DNA from: Zhongshania aliphaticivorans
Lineage (GTDB): Bacteria; Pseudomonadota; Gammaproteobacteria; Pseudomonadales; Spongiibacteraceae
Reading direction: 5' to 3'
Assembly (NCBI RefSeq): GCF_902705875.1
Contig: NZ_CACSIK010000001.1
Span: 1,898,269-1,961,727, forward strand
Length of the DNA stretch: 63,459 bases
Shown: positions 9,844 through 18,900 of the stretch, piece by piece
Position numbering within the stretch: the stretch's first letter is position 1
Layout of the letters: the number at the start of each line of letters is the position of its first letter
The notes under the pieces: generated by a model
Database searches by the model: none
Seen by the model: only the letters and a program-made list of their open reading frames with translations
What the model was told of the DNA's origin: nothing
Made by a program: the position numbers and the translations under genes

Positions 9844-10773
9844 TCAGAGGCTTGAATCAAGCTCTGGTACAGCGTCAAATAGATCAGCAACAAGACCATA
9901 GTCCGCCACTTGGAAGATAGGGGCATCTTCGTCTTTGTTGATAGCAACAATAACTTTAGAGTCTTTCATACCAGCCAAATGCTGGATTGCACCAGAAATA
10001 CCAACAGCAATGTACAAGCCAGGAGCAACTATTTTACCCGTTTGACCGACCTGCATATCGTTAGGAACAAACCCTGCATCAACAGCCGCGCGTGATGCAC
10101 CAACTGCTGCACCCAGTTTGTCTGCCAGCGAGTACAGCATGGCAAAATTATCGCCATTTTGCATACCACGACCACCTGACACCACAATACCGGCTGCCGT
10201 CAGCTCTGGACGGTCACTCTTAGCAACTTCTTCACGAACATAGCTAGAATTTCCCGCGTCATGCGCGCTAGCTACAGCTTCAACAGTGGCACTACCACCC
10301 TCAGCTGCAACCGCGTCAAATGCAGTGGCGCGTACAGTGATCACTTTAATCGCATCAGAAGTCTGTACGGTAGCAATAACGTTACCCGCATAAATTGGGC
10401 GCTTGAATGTATCAGCACTTTCAACTGAAATAATTTCGGATATCTGTGCAACATCAAGAAGCGCCGCCGCACGAGGTAATGTATTTTTACCGGTGGTAGT
10501 GGCTGGCGCCAGTATATAACCGTAATCTTTACCTAATTCAGCAATAAGCAAACTTACATTTTCAGCAAGTTGATGACCATATGCTGCATTATCAGCAACT
10601 AAGACTTTGCTAACACCGTCAATTTTTGCCGCCGAATCTGCAGCAGCACTACAGCCTTCACCAGCAACAAGAACGGTAATGTCACCACCAATTTCTTTAG
10701 CCGCTGCTACAGTGTTTAAAGTAGCGCCTTTAATAGAGGCGTTATCATGTTCTGCAAGAATTAAAATACTCAT
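9844..10773 (-). CDS. etfA: Electron transfer flavoprotein alpha subunit
   Basis: A 309-residue protein. The C-terminal FAD domain carries the ETF-alpha signature: [21 protein letters not shown] and [20 protein letters not shown], which position the FAD. The N-terminal domain (about 1-190) packs on EtfB. The heterodimer takes electrons from acyl-CoA dehydrogenases and passes them to ETF-ubiquinone oxidoreductase, linking beta-oxidation to the respiratory chain. Its start codon shares one base with the etfB stop (TGATG), so translation is coupled. Length is normal. Confidence 0.97.
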   Translation of the reverse strand: MSILILAEHDNASIKGATLNTVAAAKEIGGDITVLVAGEGCSAAADSAAKIDGVSKVLVADNAAYGHQLAENVSLLIAELGKDYGYILAPATTTGKNTLPRAAALLDVAQISEIISVESADTFKRPIYAGNVIATVQTSDAIKVITVRATAFDAVAAEGGSATVEAVASAHDAGNSSYVREEVAKSDRPELTAAGIVVSGGRGMQNGDNFAMLYSLADKLGAAVGASRAAVDAGFVPNDMQVGQTGKIVAPGLYIAVGISGAIQHLAGMKDSKVIVAINKDEDAPIFQVADYGLVADLFDAVPELDSSL

Positions 10774-11522
10774 CAGATTACTTTCGCCTCGTTTTTAAGT
10801 TTTTCAACAAGTTCAGCAACGTCGGCAACTTTAATACCAGCTTGACGCTCTGCAGGCGGCTCTACTTTCAAGGTAGTCACTCGTGGAGTCACATCAACAC
10901 CCAAATCTTCAGGTGTCATTGTATCTAACGGCTTTTTCTTGGCTTTCATGATATTCGGCAAAGACGCATAGCGCGGTTCATTCAAGCGCAAATCAGTAGT
11001 CACCACGGCAGGCAATGCTAATTTAACAACCTGAGAACCACTGTCGACTTCGCGAGTAACAGTGACACTGTCACCCTCAACAACAACTTCTGAGGCAAAC
11101 GTACCCTGAGACATTCCGGTCAATGCAGCTAACATCTGACCTGTCTGATTGTTGTCGCCATCAATAGCTTGCTTACCAAGAATAACCATTTTTGGCTCTT
11201 CTTTTTCAACAACAGCTTTAAGCAGTTTGGCAATAGCCAATGGCTGAACTTCTACATCAGTTTCAACCAAAATACCGCGATCGGCGCCTAGTGCCAAAGC
11301 AGTACGAATCTGCTCTTGGCTTACTTTAGGTCCGATAGAGACAGCAACTATTTCAGTTACAACGCCTTTCTCTTTAAGACGTACAGCCTCTTCGATAGCA
11401 ATTTCACAAAATGGGTTAATCGCCATTTTGACGTTATTCAGATCAACGCCAGTACCGTCCGATTTCGGACGAACTTTAACGTTGTAGTCAACTACTCGTT
11501 TGACAGCAACCAGAACCTTCAT
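10773..11522 (-). CDS. etfB: Electron transfer flavoprotein beta subunit
   Basis: A 249-residue protein with the ETF-beta core: [18 protein letters not shown] start, [17 protein letters not shown], and the AMP-binding [21 protein letters not shown] loop. It holds AMP and docks with partner dehydrogenases. The frame is open upstream to 11600, but the ATG at 11522 has GGGGA at five bases and matches the universal N-terminus. It is the first gene of etfBA and is divergent from etfQO, giving both halves of the ETF electron path one shared 407-base control region. Confidence 0.97.
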   Translation of the reverse strand: MKVLVAVKRVVDYNVKVRPKSDGTGVDLNNVKMAINPFCEIAIEEAVRLKEKGVVTEIVAVSIGPKVSQEQIRTALALGADRGILVETDVEVQPLAIAKLLKAVVEKEEPKMVILGKQAIDGDNNQTGQMLAALTGMSQGTFASEVVVEGDSVTVTREVDSGSQVVKLALPAVVTTDLRLNEPRYASLPNIMKAKKKPLDTMTPEDLGVDVTPRVTTLKVEPPAERQAGIKVADVAELVEKLKNEAKVI

Positions 11523-11929
11523 GGATTCCCCAGTACACGCGTAAATTAAATGGAATGGCCTTATATCCCTACGCTGTGGAACACAATAAAATTGTCCCAA
11601 CCGGATAAGGCCTCTTTTTCAAAGCGCGGTTATATTGACGTGTATAAGCCCTAAGGTCAATAAAAGCAGTATATTCACTAAACGAATAATGGCTATTTAG
11701 CAGTATTGCTAATTTGCAAGCATCATAGATAAACAATTGTTTTCAAAAGACTTTCAATTTCACTCCAATAAATACTAAAAGTAAGCAAACGCGAATAAAA
11801 CCCCTCCTAAAGTAGCGTTTTATAGCCCCAAGTTTTATAATTTACGGGTTTAACCAGTCATAAATCGCCCAAAATAAGGGCAATACTGGTAAAGCCGTAA
11901 CGACTTTACCAAGAATGAGGAGAGAATCT
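11523..11929. promoter_or_regulatory. Divergent etfBA / etfQO control region with AAAC-N4-GTTT palindrome
   Basis: A 407-base spacer between two divergent units that work together. Near its centre, at 11731-11742, is the perfect 12-base palindrome AAACAATTGTTT. Its AAAC-N4-GTTT form resembles the core published for PsrA-type TetR regulators of fatty-acid degradation; that link is an inference from half-sites only. I cannot place -10/-35 boxes with confidence. Confidence 0.4.
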
Positions 11930-13585
11930 GTGGAACGCGAATCAATGGAGTTTGACGTCCTGATCGTCGGGGCAGGCCCCGCCGGATTAGCAGCGGCGTG
12001 TAAAATTCGACAGTTAAGCGAAAGTAGCGGAAAAGACATCAGTGTTTGCGTTGTAGAAAAAGGCTCTGAAGTCGGCGCCCACATTCTTTCAGGGGCCGTA
12101 TTTGAACCTACGGCACTTAATGAACTATTCCCCGACTGGAAAGAAAAAGGCGCACCACTCAACACTCCTGTTACCGGTGATGATATTTATTACATGACCA
12201 GTGGTGAGAAAGCGATCAAGGTACCCGGATTTGCCGTGCCTAAAACGATGCACAATGAAGGCAACTATATAATCAGCCTTGGCAATTTATGCCGCTGGAT
12301 GGCAGAGCAAGCTGAAGGTATGGGTGCTGAAATTTACCCCGGCTTCGCCGCTGCAGATATTTTGTTCAATGAAGACGGCAGTGTAAAAGGTGTAGTAACC
12401 GGAGACATGGGTATTGCCGAAGACGGCAGCCACAAAGACAGCTATATGCTTGGCATGGAACTCCACGCTAAATATACATTGTTCGCTGAAGGCTGCCGTG
12501 GCCATCTAGGCAAGCAGCTAATGGAAAAATTCGATCTCAATGCGGGTAAAGACCCTCAGCATTACGGCATTGGTATCAAAGAACTATGGAAAATCTCACC
12601 AGACAAACACGAAGAAGGTAAGGTTATTCACGCGGCAGGATGGCCTCTTGCTGAGAATGGCGCCGCTGGTGGTAGCTTCCTCTATCATATCGAAGACAAC
12701 CAGGTATCTATCGGTCTAATAACTGATCTTTGTTACGACAACCCCTACTTATCCCCTTTTGAAGAGTTCCAGCGCTTTAAAAAGCACCCCACTATCATGC
12801 AATACCTAGAAGGTGGTGAGCGTATTTCTTATGGCGCCCGCGCTATAGCAAAAGGTGGCCTGCAATCGTTACCAAAAATGACTTTCCCAGGTGGCTTACT
12901 GATTGGCTGTGATGCCGGTACGCTAAATTTCGCCAAGATCAAAGGCAGTCACACCGCCATGAAATCAGGCATGATCGCCGCCGAAGTTGTTCACAAAGCT
13001 ATTACCGAGCAAGAAAAGACAGGCCAAGAGTTAAGCGAGTATAAAGAAGCCTTTGAAGCCTCATCGGTGTATAAAGAGCTGCACGACCAAAGAAACTTTG
13101 GTCCAGCTCAACATAAATTTGGCAACCTCTTTGGCTCAGCCTACGCCTTTGTTGATATTAATTTGTTCAACGGCAAACTGCCTTGGACCCTCAGTGATGA
13201 TCATCCTGATCACGCAGAAATGAAATTGGCAGCTGATTGCAAAAAAATCGTCTATCCTAAACCTGACAATAAAATCACATTTGATCGTTTAACGTCTGTG
13301 TTTTTATCTAACACCAATCACGAAGAAGACCAGCCCTGCCATTTGACCCTGAAAGATCCAGAGCTTCCTATCCGCGACAATTTACCCAAGTATGCAGAGC
13401 CCGCTCAACGTTATTGCCCTGCCGGTGTTTATGAAGTTGTTGAGGATACTGAAGGCAACTCCAAATTCCAGATAAATGGACAAAACTGTGTTCACTGCAA
13501 GACCTGTGACATAAAAGATCCCGCACAAAATATCGTATGGGTAACACCAGAAGGCTTAGGAGGCCCTAATTACCCCAACATGTAG
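11930..13585 (+). CDS. etfD: Electron transfer flavoprotein-ubiquinone oxidoreductase
   Basis: A 551-residue membrane-associated flavoprotein (EtfQO). The N-terminus has the FAD dinucleotide fold VLIVGAGPAGLAAA; the middle has GCDAGTLNFAKIKGSHTAMKSG; the C-terminus has the [4Fe-4S] ligands CPAGVYE and NCVHCKTCDIKDP. It moves electrons from reduced ETF to ubiquinone at the inner membrane. The frame begins at 11915, but the GTG at 11930 is preceded by GAGGAG at seven bases and yields the family start VERESMEFDVLIVG, so this start was chosen. It is divergent from etfBA. Confidence 0.96.
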   Translation: MERESMEFDVLIVGAGPAGLAAACKIRQLSESSGKDISVCVVEKGSEVGAHILSGAVFEPTALNELFPDWKEKGAPLNTPVTGDDIYYMTSGEKAIKVPGFAVPKTMHNEGNYIISLGNLCRWMAEQAEGMGAEIYPGFAAADILFNEDGSVKGVVTGDMGIAEDGSHKDSYMLGMELHAKYTLFAEGCRGHLGKQLMEKFDLNAGKDPQHYGIGIKELWKISPDKHEEGKVIHAAGWPLAENGAAGGSFLYHIEDNQVSIGLITDLCYDNPYLSPFEEFQRFKKHPTIMQYLEGGERISYGARAIAKGGLQSLPKMTFPGGLLIGCDAGTLNFAKIKGSHTAMKSGMIAAEVVHKAITEQEKTGQELSEYKEAFEASSVYKELHDQRNFGPAQHKFGNLFGSAYAFVDINLFNGKLPWTLSDDHPDHAEMKLAADCKKIVYPKPDNKITFDRLTSVFLSNTNHEEDQPCHLTLKDPELPIRDNLPKYAEPAQRYCPAGVYEVVEDTEGNSKFQINGQNCVHCKTCDIKDPAQNIVWVTPEGLGGPNYPNM

Positions 13586-13620
13586 AGCCTCATAAGGCAC
13601 TGATTTAATAGTGTTTTTGT

Positions 13621-13650
13621 ATTTAAGAGCAGCCTAGGCCGCTCTTAAAT
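13621..13650 (+). terminator. Hairpin downstream of etfQO
   Basis: Ten-base perfect arms ATTTAAGAGC/GCTCTTAAAT, with the loop adding a GCC-TA-GGC pairing, 36 bases after the etfQO stop. There is no clean T-run behind it, so it may act together with the stronger terminator at 13750. Confidence 0.55.
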
Positions 13651-13749
13651 AACTTCAAACAAGGTAGGAAGATCTTCAACTACACACCAAAAAATTCAGC
13701 GGCGGTATTGCTTGGCTATTTTCTAACCGGTGCTGTTAAAAAACCTGAC

Positions 13750-13785
13750 ATTACTGAGGCTGCATTTGCACTTCAGTAATTTTTT
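13750..13785 (+). terminator. Intrinsic terminator on the plus strand
   Basis: Arms ATTACTGA/TCAGTAAT with T-run immediately after, oriented for plus-strand transcription. The nearest plus-strand gene, etfQO, ends 165 bases upstream, and a hairpin already sits between them, so this may end read-through or a short separate transcript. Confidence 0.65.
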
Positions 13786-13848
13786 ATTGAAAAAGTAGTG
13801 TCCGGCTGGACGACATAGAATGAAAGGCATTTACTGTTAAACGCGGCC

Positions 13849-14391
13849 TTATTGAGCACGACCTAATTCAAAAACCTGCCCTGCAGCACGTAATATCAAG
13901 TCATCTCCTCTAAGCTCAGCTAGCTCAAGCAAGTTGTAGAAACATGCACGCGCAACTCGACCCTGAAGATTCTGATTAAGTGTAACCGCTGGCTTTGGTT
14001 CTTGTGTTATAGGGTCCGTACTAACTTCCAAGCTATGAATAGCATCGAGCTCAAACCAAGTGTCCACATTCGTTTTCACTAAAATCCGTCGCTCTAGCGT
14101 AGTACCTTCGACTTCAAAGTCGATAATTTGTAAAGGTAGATCCTCAACCGAGATTCGCCATTTCTCTACAGGGGTAACCAAATAATACTCTTGGTCAGCC
14201 TCCCGTCGGAGTATGGATGCAAAAAGTTTTACCAATTTGTGACGTTTGATTTCAACGCCCTCATGCAACCAGCGGCCGTCTGACTTTATTATTATATCGA
14301 TATCGCCGCTTAGCTCAGGATGCCAATTATCAAGAGGTGGGGCGCCCTTCTGATTATTTAACAGCGTCTCAATATCGGGTAAGGCCGGCAT
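13849..14391 (-). CDS. DUF1285 family protein
   Basis: A 180-residue protein of DUF1285 (PF06938), recognisable from DGRWLHEGVEIKRHKLVKLFASILRRE near residue 40-65, EYYLVTPVEKWRI and the FELDAIHSLEV stretch. Members are small cytoplasmic proteins of mixed alpha/beta fold with no known activity. The frame could begin at a GTG two codons earlier, but AGAGG sits five bases before the ATG at 14391, which decides the start. It follows serA by 37 bases on the same strand and may be the last gene of a PPTase-serA-DUF1285 run. Confidence 0.85.
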   Translation of the reverse strand: MPALPDIETLLNNQKGAPPLDNWHPELSGDIDIIIKSDGRWLHEGVEIKRHKLVKLFASILRREADQEYYLVTPVEKWRISVEDLPLQIIDFEVEGTTLERRILVKTNVDTWFELDAIHSLEVSTDPITQEPKPAVTLNQNLQGRVARACFYNLLELAELRGDDLILRAAGQVFELGRAQ

Positions 14392-14428
14392 ATTCACCTC
14401 TTAACATCAGTGCTTGCAAATAACGATA

Positions 14429-15601
14429 TTAATGAATAACTCTTACGTTAATAACACCATCCAATAACTCGATCTTAGTTATCAATTCTGAGCTAACATC
14501 TTCGCCAAGGTCAATGAGACTGTAAGCAATATCATCTCGACTTTTATTCAACATATCAATAATATTTATATTTGCGTCAGCTAAAATACTCAGAATACTA
14601 CCCAACATTTTAGGTACATTATGATTTACTACTGCTAAACGACAGCAGCCACTCCTTTCCAGTTGTAAATTAGGAAAGTTAACTGAGTTTTTAATGTTAC
14701 CATTTAAAAGAAAATCGGAGATTTGATCCGCAGCCATAACAGCACAATTTTCTTCTGCCTCATCGGTGCTAGCCCCAATATGCGGCATCAATATAACGTC
14801 TTCACGGCCGATTAATGAGGGCACCGGAAAGTCAGTAATAAATTGACGTAACTTGCCTTTATCTAGCGCCGCTAACACCGCATCAATACTTACAATTTCT
14901 TCTCGTGCAAAATTCAAAAGGCAGCAACCTGGCTTGCAATTATCAAGTAAGTCCAAATTTACCAATCCTCGGGTTTCCTCAAGAACAGGCAAATGAAGCG
15001 TAATGTAATCGGCCCTGGCAAAAAGACTCTTTATATTTTCCATTTTTTGCACTGCACTGGGTAAACGCCAAGCTGCATCTACTGATAAGGCAGGATCAAA
15101 GCCAATAACATCCATGCCTAAATTTAAAGCGGCATTGGCAATCATAGATCCAATTGCTCCTAAACCCACTACACCTAAGGTTCGCCCTGCTAGCTCATTA
15201 CCCTTAAATCGCTTTTTTTCTTTCTCAAGTAACTTTGCCATTTCACCGGCATCCGTCATATGTGAAAGCGAATTGACGTATGAAATACCATCCAATATTC
15301 CACGCGACCCAAGTGCCAAACCGCCTATGACCAACTCCTTAACTGCATTAGCGTTTGCGCCGGGGCTGTTGAATACAGGTATACCACGCTCAGTACAAAT
15401 GGAAACAGGTATATTATTAGTCCCTGCACCTGCCCGACCAATTGCTTTAACCGTTGGAGCTATGTCGTCTCCTTGAAGTTTATGGCTACGCAGCAAAATT
15501 GCGTCGGGGGAAGAAGTGTTTTCAGCAAGCTCAAAATTGTTAGTAGACAGGCGATTAAGCCCCTTTTTAGAAATTTGATTTAACGTCAATATTTTATACA
15601 T
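14429..15601 (-). CDS. serA: D-3-phosphoglycerate dehydrogenase (SerA-like, with ACT domain)
   Basis: A 390-residue D-2-hydroxyacid dehydrogenase. The substrate domain has GRAGAGTNNIPV; the NAD domain has GVVGLGAIGSMIA; catalytic residues are seen in NFAREEIV (Arg) and MPHIGAST (His). The last 75 residues form an ACT domain (VVNHNVPKMLGSILSILADANINI). The family makes 3-phosphohydroxypyruvate, the first step of serine synthesis, and the ACT domain usually senses an amino acid. It is about 20 residues shorter than E. coli SerA, matching the shorter ACT-bearing class. It follows the phosphopantetheinyl transferase by 14 bases. Confidence 0.88.
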   Translation of the reverse strand: MYKILTLNQISKKGLNRLSTNNFELAENTSSPDAILLRSHKLQGDDIAPTVKAIGRAGAGTNNIPVSICTERGIPVFNSPGANANAVKELVIGGLALGSRGILDGISYVNSLSHMTDAGEMAKLLEKEKKRFKGNELAGRTLGVVGLGAIGSMIANAALNLGMDVIGFDPALSVDAAWRLPSAVQKMENIKSLFARADYITLHLPVLEETRGLVNLDLLDNCKPGCCLLNFAREEIVSIDAVLAALDKGKLRQFITDFPVPSLIGREDVILMPHIGASTDEAEENCAVMAADQISDFLLNGNIKNSVNFPNLQLERSGCCRLAVVNHNVPKMLGSILSILADANINIIDMLNKSRDDIAYSLIDLGEDVSSELITKIELLDGVINVRVIH

Positions 15602-15615
15602 ACCCTGCCTCAGAA

Positions 15616-16428
15616 TTATTGGTTAACCACGTTATTACGCTGGCTGCCCATCGGTGAAGATAAGGGGTCAAAAGCCTCATCGGCATTGCGCTCAATTTCA
15701 TGACTAAGAGGTATGCTTTGAAAGTAAGCGACACTATTAATACTGCCGCCAACGGCTAGGGATGCAGTGTAATTTACGTTTTTACACACGACGCGAAAAT
15801 CCCAGCGATCCGATTCCGGGCCAACAAAGCCATTAAACTCACCCTGATCATCTAAGAGCACTGAAAAATCGTGAAGAGGGATGGATAAGCCCTCTCCTCT
15901 CGCCTTGATATAAGCTTCTTTTAAAGTCCAGTATCGATAAAAGAACTCTAGCTGTTGCTCATCGGAGGTCCTATTGAGCGCTTGTAATTCCAATGCAGAA
16001 AAATAATCATCTGCCATATTGAGTACACCACGGTTTTCGGCGTGGCTCTCTACATCAACACCGACATCATTCCCTCTAGTGACAACACAAACAGTTAGTC
16101 CACTGGTATGTGCGGTATTAAATTGCACCAACCCTAAGCCTTGGTTATCAGCTAGCTCAGGCTTACCGAAATCATTAGCGCAAAAGCTGAGATTTTCTGG
16201 GGCGAGTCCACAGTACTGGGAAAGCACAGTACGCAATAATGCGCGACTGACAAGATAGTCACGCCCATTACTACCATGTTGAAGCGATTGGTACTGCTCA
16301 AGCTCTACTGCCGACAGCATGGCCTCATACTGACTCAAGCGACTATCAAGACGCCGGTCATCAGTAAAACAGTACCAAACATCTACATGCCCTATTGAAG
16401 ACGGGCGCATCTCTACAACGGAATTCAT
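15616..16428 (-). CDS. 4'-phosphopantetheinyl transferase, Sfp type
   Basis: A 270-residue Sfp/Gsp-class enzyme that moves phosphopantetheine from CoA to a serine of a carrier protein. Visible motifs are GVDVES (metal-binding Asp) and WTLKEAYIKARGEGL (Trp-x3-Lys-Glu-x3-Lys); the upstream NDFGKPEL and NTAHTSGL segments are also conserved. No polyketide, PUFA or peptide synthetase lies in the window, so its carrier protein is elsewhere, or it serves AcpP. The C-terminal 30 residues are polar and probably disordered. It lies just before serA on the same strand. Confidence 0.92.
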   Translation of the reverse strand: MNSVVEMRPSSIGHVDVWYCFTDDRRLDSRLSQYEAMLSAVELEQYQSLQHGSNGRDYLVSRALLRTVLSQYCGLAPENLSFCANDFGKPELADNQGLGLVQFNTAHTSGLTVCVVTRGNDVGVDVESHAENRGVLNMADDYFSALELQALNRTSDEQQLEFFYRYWTLKEAYIKARGEGLSIPLHDFSVLLDDQGEFNGFVGPESDRWDFRVVCKNVNYTASLAVGGSINSVAYFQSIPLSHEIERNADEAFDPLSSPMGSQRNNVVNQ

Positions 16429-16445
16429 TATTTTTATGTATCCAG

Positions 16446-16480
16446 ATAAAAACCACGCAACCTAAACGATTGCGTGGTTT
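16446..16480 (-). terminator. ppiD terminator
   Basis: Arms AACCACGCAA/TTGCGTGGTT separated by nine bases, with five T following on the minus strand. It lies just beyond the ppiD stop codon at 16491. Confidence 0.85.
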
Positions 16481-16490
16481 TTATTTAACT

Positions 16491-18368
16491 TCAATTAATT
16501 TGTATCTCTGCACTTTTCCACAAACCGTTAAAGTAAGCAGAAAATTCCTGAGATGATTTAGTTCGCAAAGCATTCTTTTGCGTATCTACTACAACATTCG
16601 ACTCTAATGATGATGCATCTCCATAACGCACATCTAAGAGCTGTACGACGACTCTGTCACCATTATCCTTTCGCACTGTACTCACACTTGTTTGATCTGT
16701 TGGTCGTTGCATTGCAAAAACTTCACCACGAAGCGAAGGGTCAACATTAATACTGCTGCGCTTTCCATCAATTATCGCATTCCACTCCAAACCTTTTGCT
16801 CCAGCAACATCTTCGGCTCGCTCACCGGCTAAAAGAGAGGTCTTAATCTCACTTGCCGTAGCATCGGCGGCCGCTTCGGCTTTTTCATCCGACAACAGTG
16901 ATGCAATTTCATTCCTTACACTTTCAAGTGGTTTTGGTTCTGGTGCTTTATATTCTTCGACATGAATAACCACATAGTGATCCGATGACAACTCGATCAC
17001 ATCACTATTTAAGCCCTGTGAGCGAAGCTCTTCATTAAATGCGGCTTGTTTTAGTAAAGGATAAGCAAACAAGCCTTCATCAGACTCTTTACTAAGCCAA
17101 TCGCCTTGCTGAACAGTTAGGTCCATCTCTTTTGCAGGCATAGTTAAATTTTCGGCATTAAAGACAAGGTCTTTTAACATATCAACAGCACCTACCAAAC
17201 GCGGCCGTGCGTCTAACTCCCGAAGTTGTTCTGTAATTTCAAGCCTAGCCTCATCGATACTGGGAACATCTGGTCTCCGAACACTTACCAACTTAATGAT
17301 ATGAAGACCTGCTTCTGTCTCGACTATGGGGGAAACCTCGCCCTCTTTTAAGCTCGCTAAAGCTTCCTCAAACTCAGGTGGGAAACTATCCCCGCTTGAA
17401 AATCCTAGTAAACCATCGCTTGAGGCTGAACCTGCATCATCAGAGAATTTTTCAGCTTGATCACCAAAGGATGCACCCGCGTCAATATTTGCCCGAATTT
17501 CCTCTAAAGCAGCAATCGCCTCTTCACGACTGTGATCAGCATTGATTTCGATTAAAATATGCGCTGCTTCCCGCTCTATTTGGGCATTACTGGTATCAAT
17601 TAACCGTTGGTATTCTGCTTGTACCTGATCTTCTGCAACCGGCTTATAAAATTGTTGTTCTGTTAGTTCGATATATGAAAAACGAACTTTTTCGTCGCTT
17701 AAAAAATAATTTTGATTCGCCTCATAAAAGGCTTTTACTTCTTCATCAGACACGCTGACATTGGCTGAATAAGCCTCAAGCGGAACATCAATATAATGGA
17801 AGTCACGGGATTCATGTAGCAAACCGATGGAACGTGACAGTTCAGCATCGCTAATAAACGAAGAACCTGCTACGGCAACAGATAGCTGCTGAATCGTCAG
17901 GTCTGACTTTAATAGCTGCTTAAAAAAGCTACTGCTATACCCCTGTAAACGCAGTACTTGCTGATAACGCTCTTGAGAAAAACGACCGTCTTCCTGAAAC
18001 TGAGGCATCGCGACAATGGCACTGTTTAATTGCGCATCAGAGATATCAATATTTTCGTCGTTTGCAGCTTGTAACAACAACTGCTGTTTTATTAATGTAT
18101 TGAGAGCGGGTTTACGAAGGGTCGCATCATCAAGCATTGCTGGATCAATCTGATCCCCCATCATATTTAATAGACGGCGTTTTTGCAGTGAGATTGCTTG
18201 CTGCAATTCCGCTTCTGAAATTTTTTCGCCATTAACAACGGCAGCAGGCGGTGGCGCGGAGCTATTAAATAGACTATCGATACCGAATAGGGCAAATGGC
18301 ACTATAATTATCGCGATGATAACTTTGGCCGCGGTTCCTTGGATATTATTGCGAATATTTTGCAGCAT
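16491..18368 (-). CDS. ppiD: Periplasmic folding chaperone PpiD
   Basis: A 625-residue inner-membrane protein. Residues about 13-33 form a single transmembrane anchor (AAKVIIAIIIVPFALFGI), followed by a SurA-like N-terminal chaperone region (about 40-170) and a parvulin-type PPIase domain (about 265-365; AAHILIEIN, GLLGFSSGDSFPPEFEEAL, VETEAGLHIIKL). It sits near the Sec translocon and helps newly exported outer-membrane proteins fold. The position behind hupB and lon is the usual one. It is flanked by terminators on both sides, so it likely has its own promoter. Confidence 0.95.
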   Translation of the reverse strand: MLQNIRNNIQGTAAKVIIAIIIVPFALFGIDSLFNSSAPPPAAVVNGEKISEAELQQAISLQKRRLLNMMGDQIDPAMLDDATLRKPALNTLIKQQLLLQAANDENIDISDAQLNSAIVAMPQFQEDGRFSQERYQQVLRLQGYSSSFFKQLLKSDLTIQQLSVAVAGSSFISDAELSRSIGLLHESRDFHYIDVPLEAYSANVSVSDEEVKAFYEANQNYFLSDEKVRFSYIELTEQQFYKPVAEDQVQAEYQRLIDTSNAQIEREAAHILIEINADHSREEAIAALEEIRANIDAGASFGDQAEKFSDDAGSASSDGLLGFSSGDSFPPEFEEALASLKEGEVSPIVETEAGLHIIKLVSVRRPDVPSIDEARLEITEQLRELDARPRLVGAVDMLKDLVFNAENLTMPAKEMDLTVQQGDWLSKESDEGLFAYPLLKQAAFNEELRSQGLNSDVIELSSDHYVVIHVEEYKAPEPKPLESVRNEIASLLSDEKAEAAADATASEIKTSLLAGERAEDVAGAKGLEWNAIIDGKRSSINVDPSLRGEVFAMQRPTDQTSVSTVRKDNGDRVVVQLLDVRYGDASSLESNVVVDTQKNALRTKSSQEFSAYFNGLWKSAEIQIN

Positions 18369-18392
18369 TGATGCTAAACCTGATCCTTAATC

Positions 18393-18422
18393 AAAAAAAA
18401 AGCGCACCTCTCGATGCGCCTT
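18393..18422 (-). terminator. hupB terminator
   Basis: On the minus strand GGCGCA-loop-TGCGC is followed by nine T. It lies about 55 bases past the hupB stop codon. Confidence 0.85.
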
Positions 18423-18478
18423 CTGTACGAGGTTTTACCCCTACGCCCCCAGTAAAACTGGATATGGCAATTTATACC

Positions 18479-18751
18479 CTAGTTGCAAGCATCTTTCAGC
18501 GCTTTACCCGCTTTAAAGCTAGGGATTTTAGCAGCTGAAATTTCAATTGGCGCACCTGTTTGTGGGTTGCGGCCGGTACGTGCAGCGCGATCTTTAACAC
18601 TAAAAGTACCAAAACCAACTAAAGAAACTGAATCATCTGATTTCAGTGCAGTAGTAATAGCTTCTACGGTTGCGTCCAATGCACGTCCTGCTGCTGCTTT
18701 GGACAAATCTGCTGATTCTGCAATAGCGTCTATTAGCTCAGATTTATTCAC
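18479..18751 (-). CDS. hupB: DNA-binding protein HU-beta
   Basis: A 90-residue HU protein. It has the dimerisation helices at residues 1-40, the [25 protein letters not shown]-arm signature (about 46-67), and the end segment [12 protein letters not shown] bends DNA and organises the nucleoid as a dimer. The start codon is GTG at 18751, behind GGGGAAGAG. Its place between lon and ppiD is the common gammaproteobacterial arrangement. Confidence 0.97.
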   Translation of the reverse strand: MNKSELIDAIAESADLSKAAAGRALDATVEAITTALKSDDSVSLVGFGTFSVKDRAARTGRNPQTGAPIEISAAKIPSFKAGKALKDACN

Positions 18752-18900
18752 TTACTCTTCCCCTTCAAATTGTTATAAAAAATATTCTTTACATTAACTG
18801 ACTGGTGACCGTCAAACCTACGCACAGACTAGTAAAGCCGTATGCGTAAAGAGTGGGATTTATACCAACTGCGCTGTTCATGGTCAAGATATCTCTGCGT

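Noticed and set aside
13663..13780. Open stretch reading FNYTPKNSAAVLLGYF to a TAA as a gene remnant
   Set aside because: No start codon with a ribosome site, stops just upstream, and it ends inside a terminator arm; probably chance.
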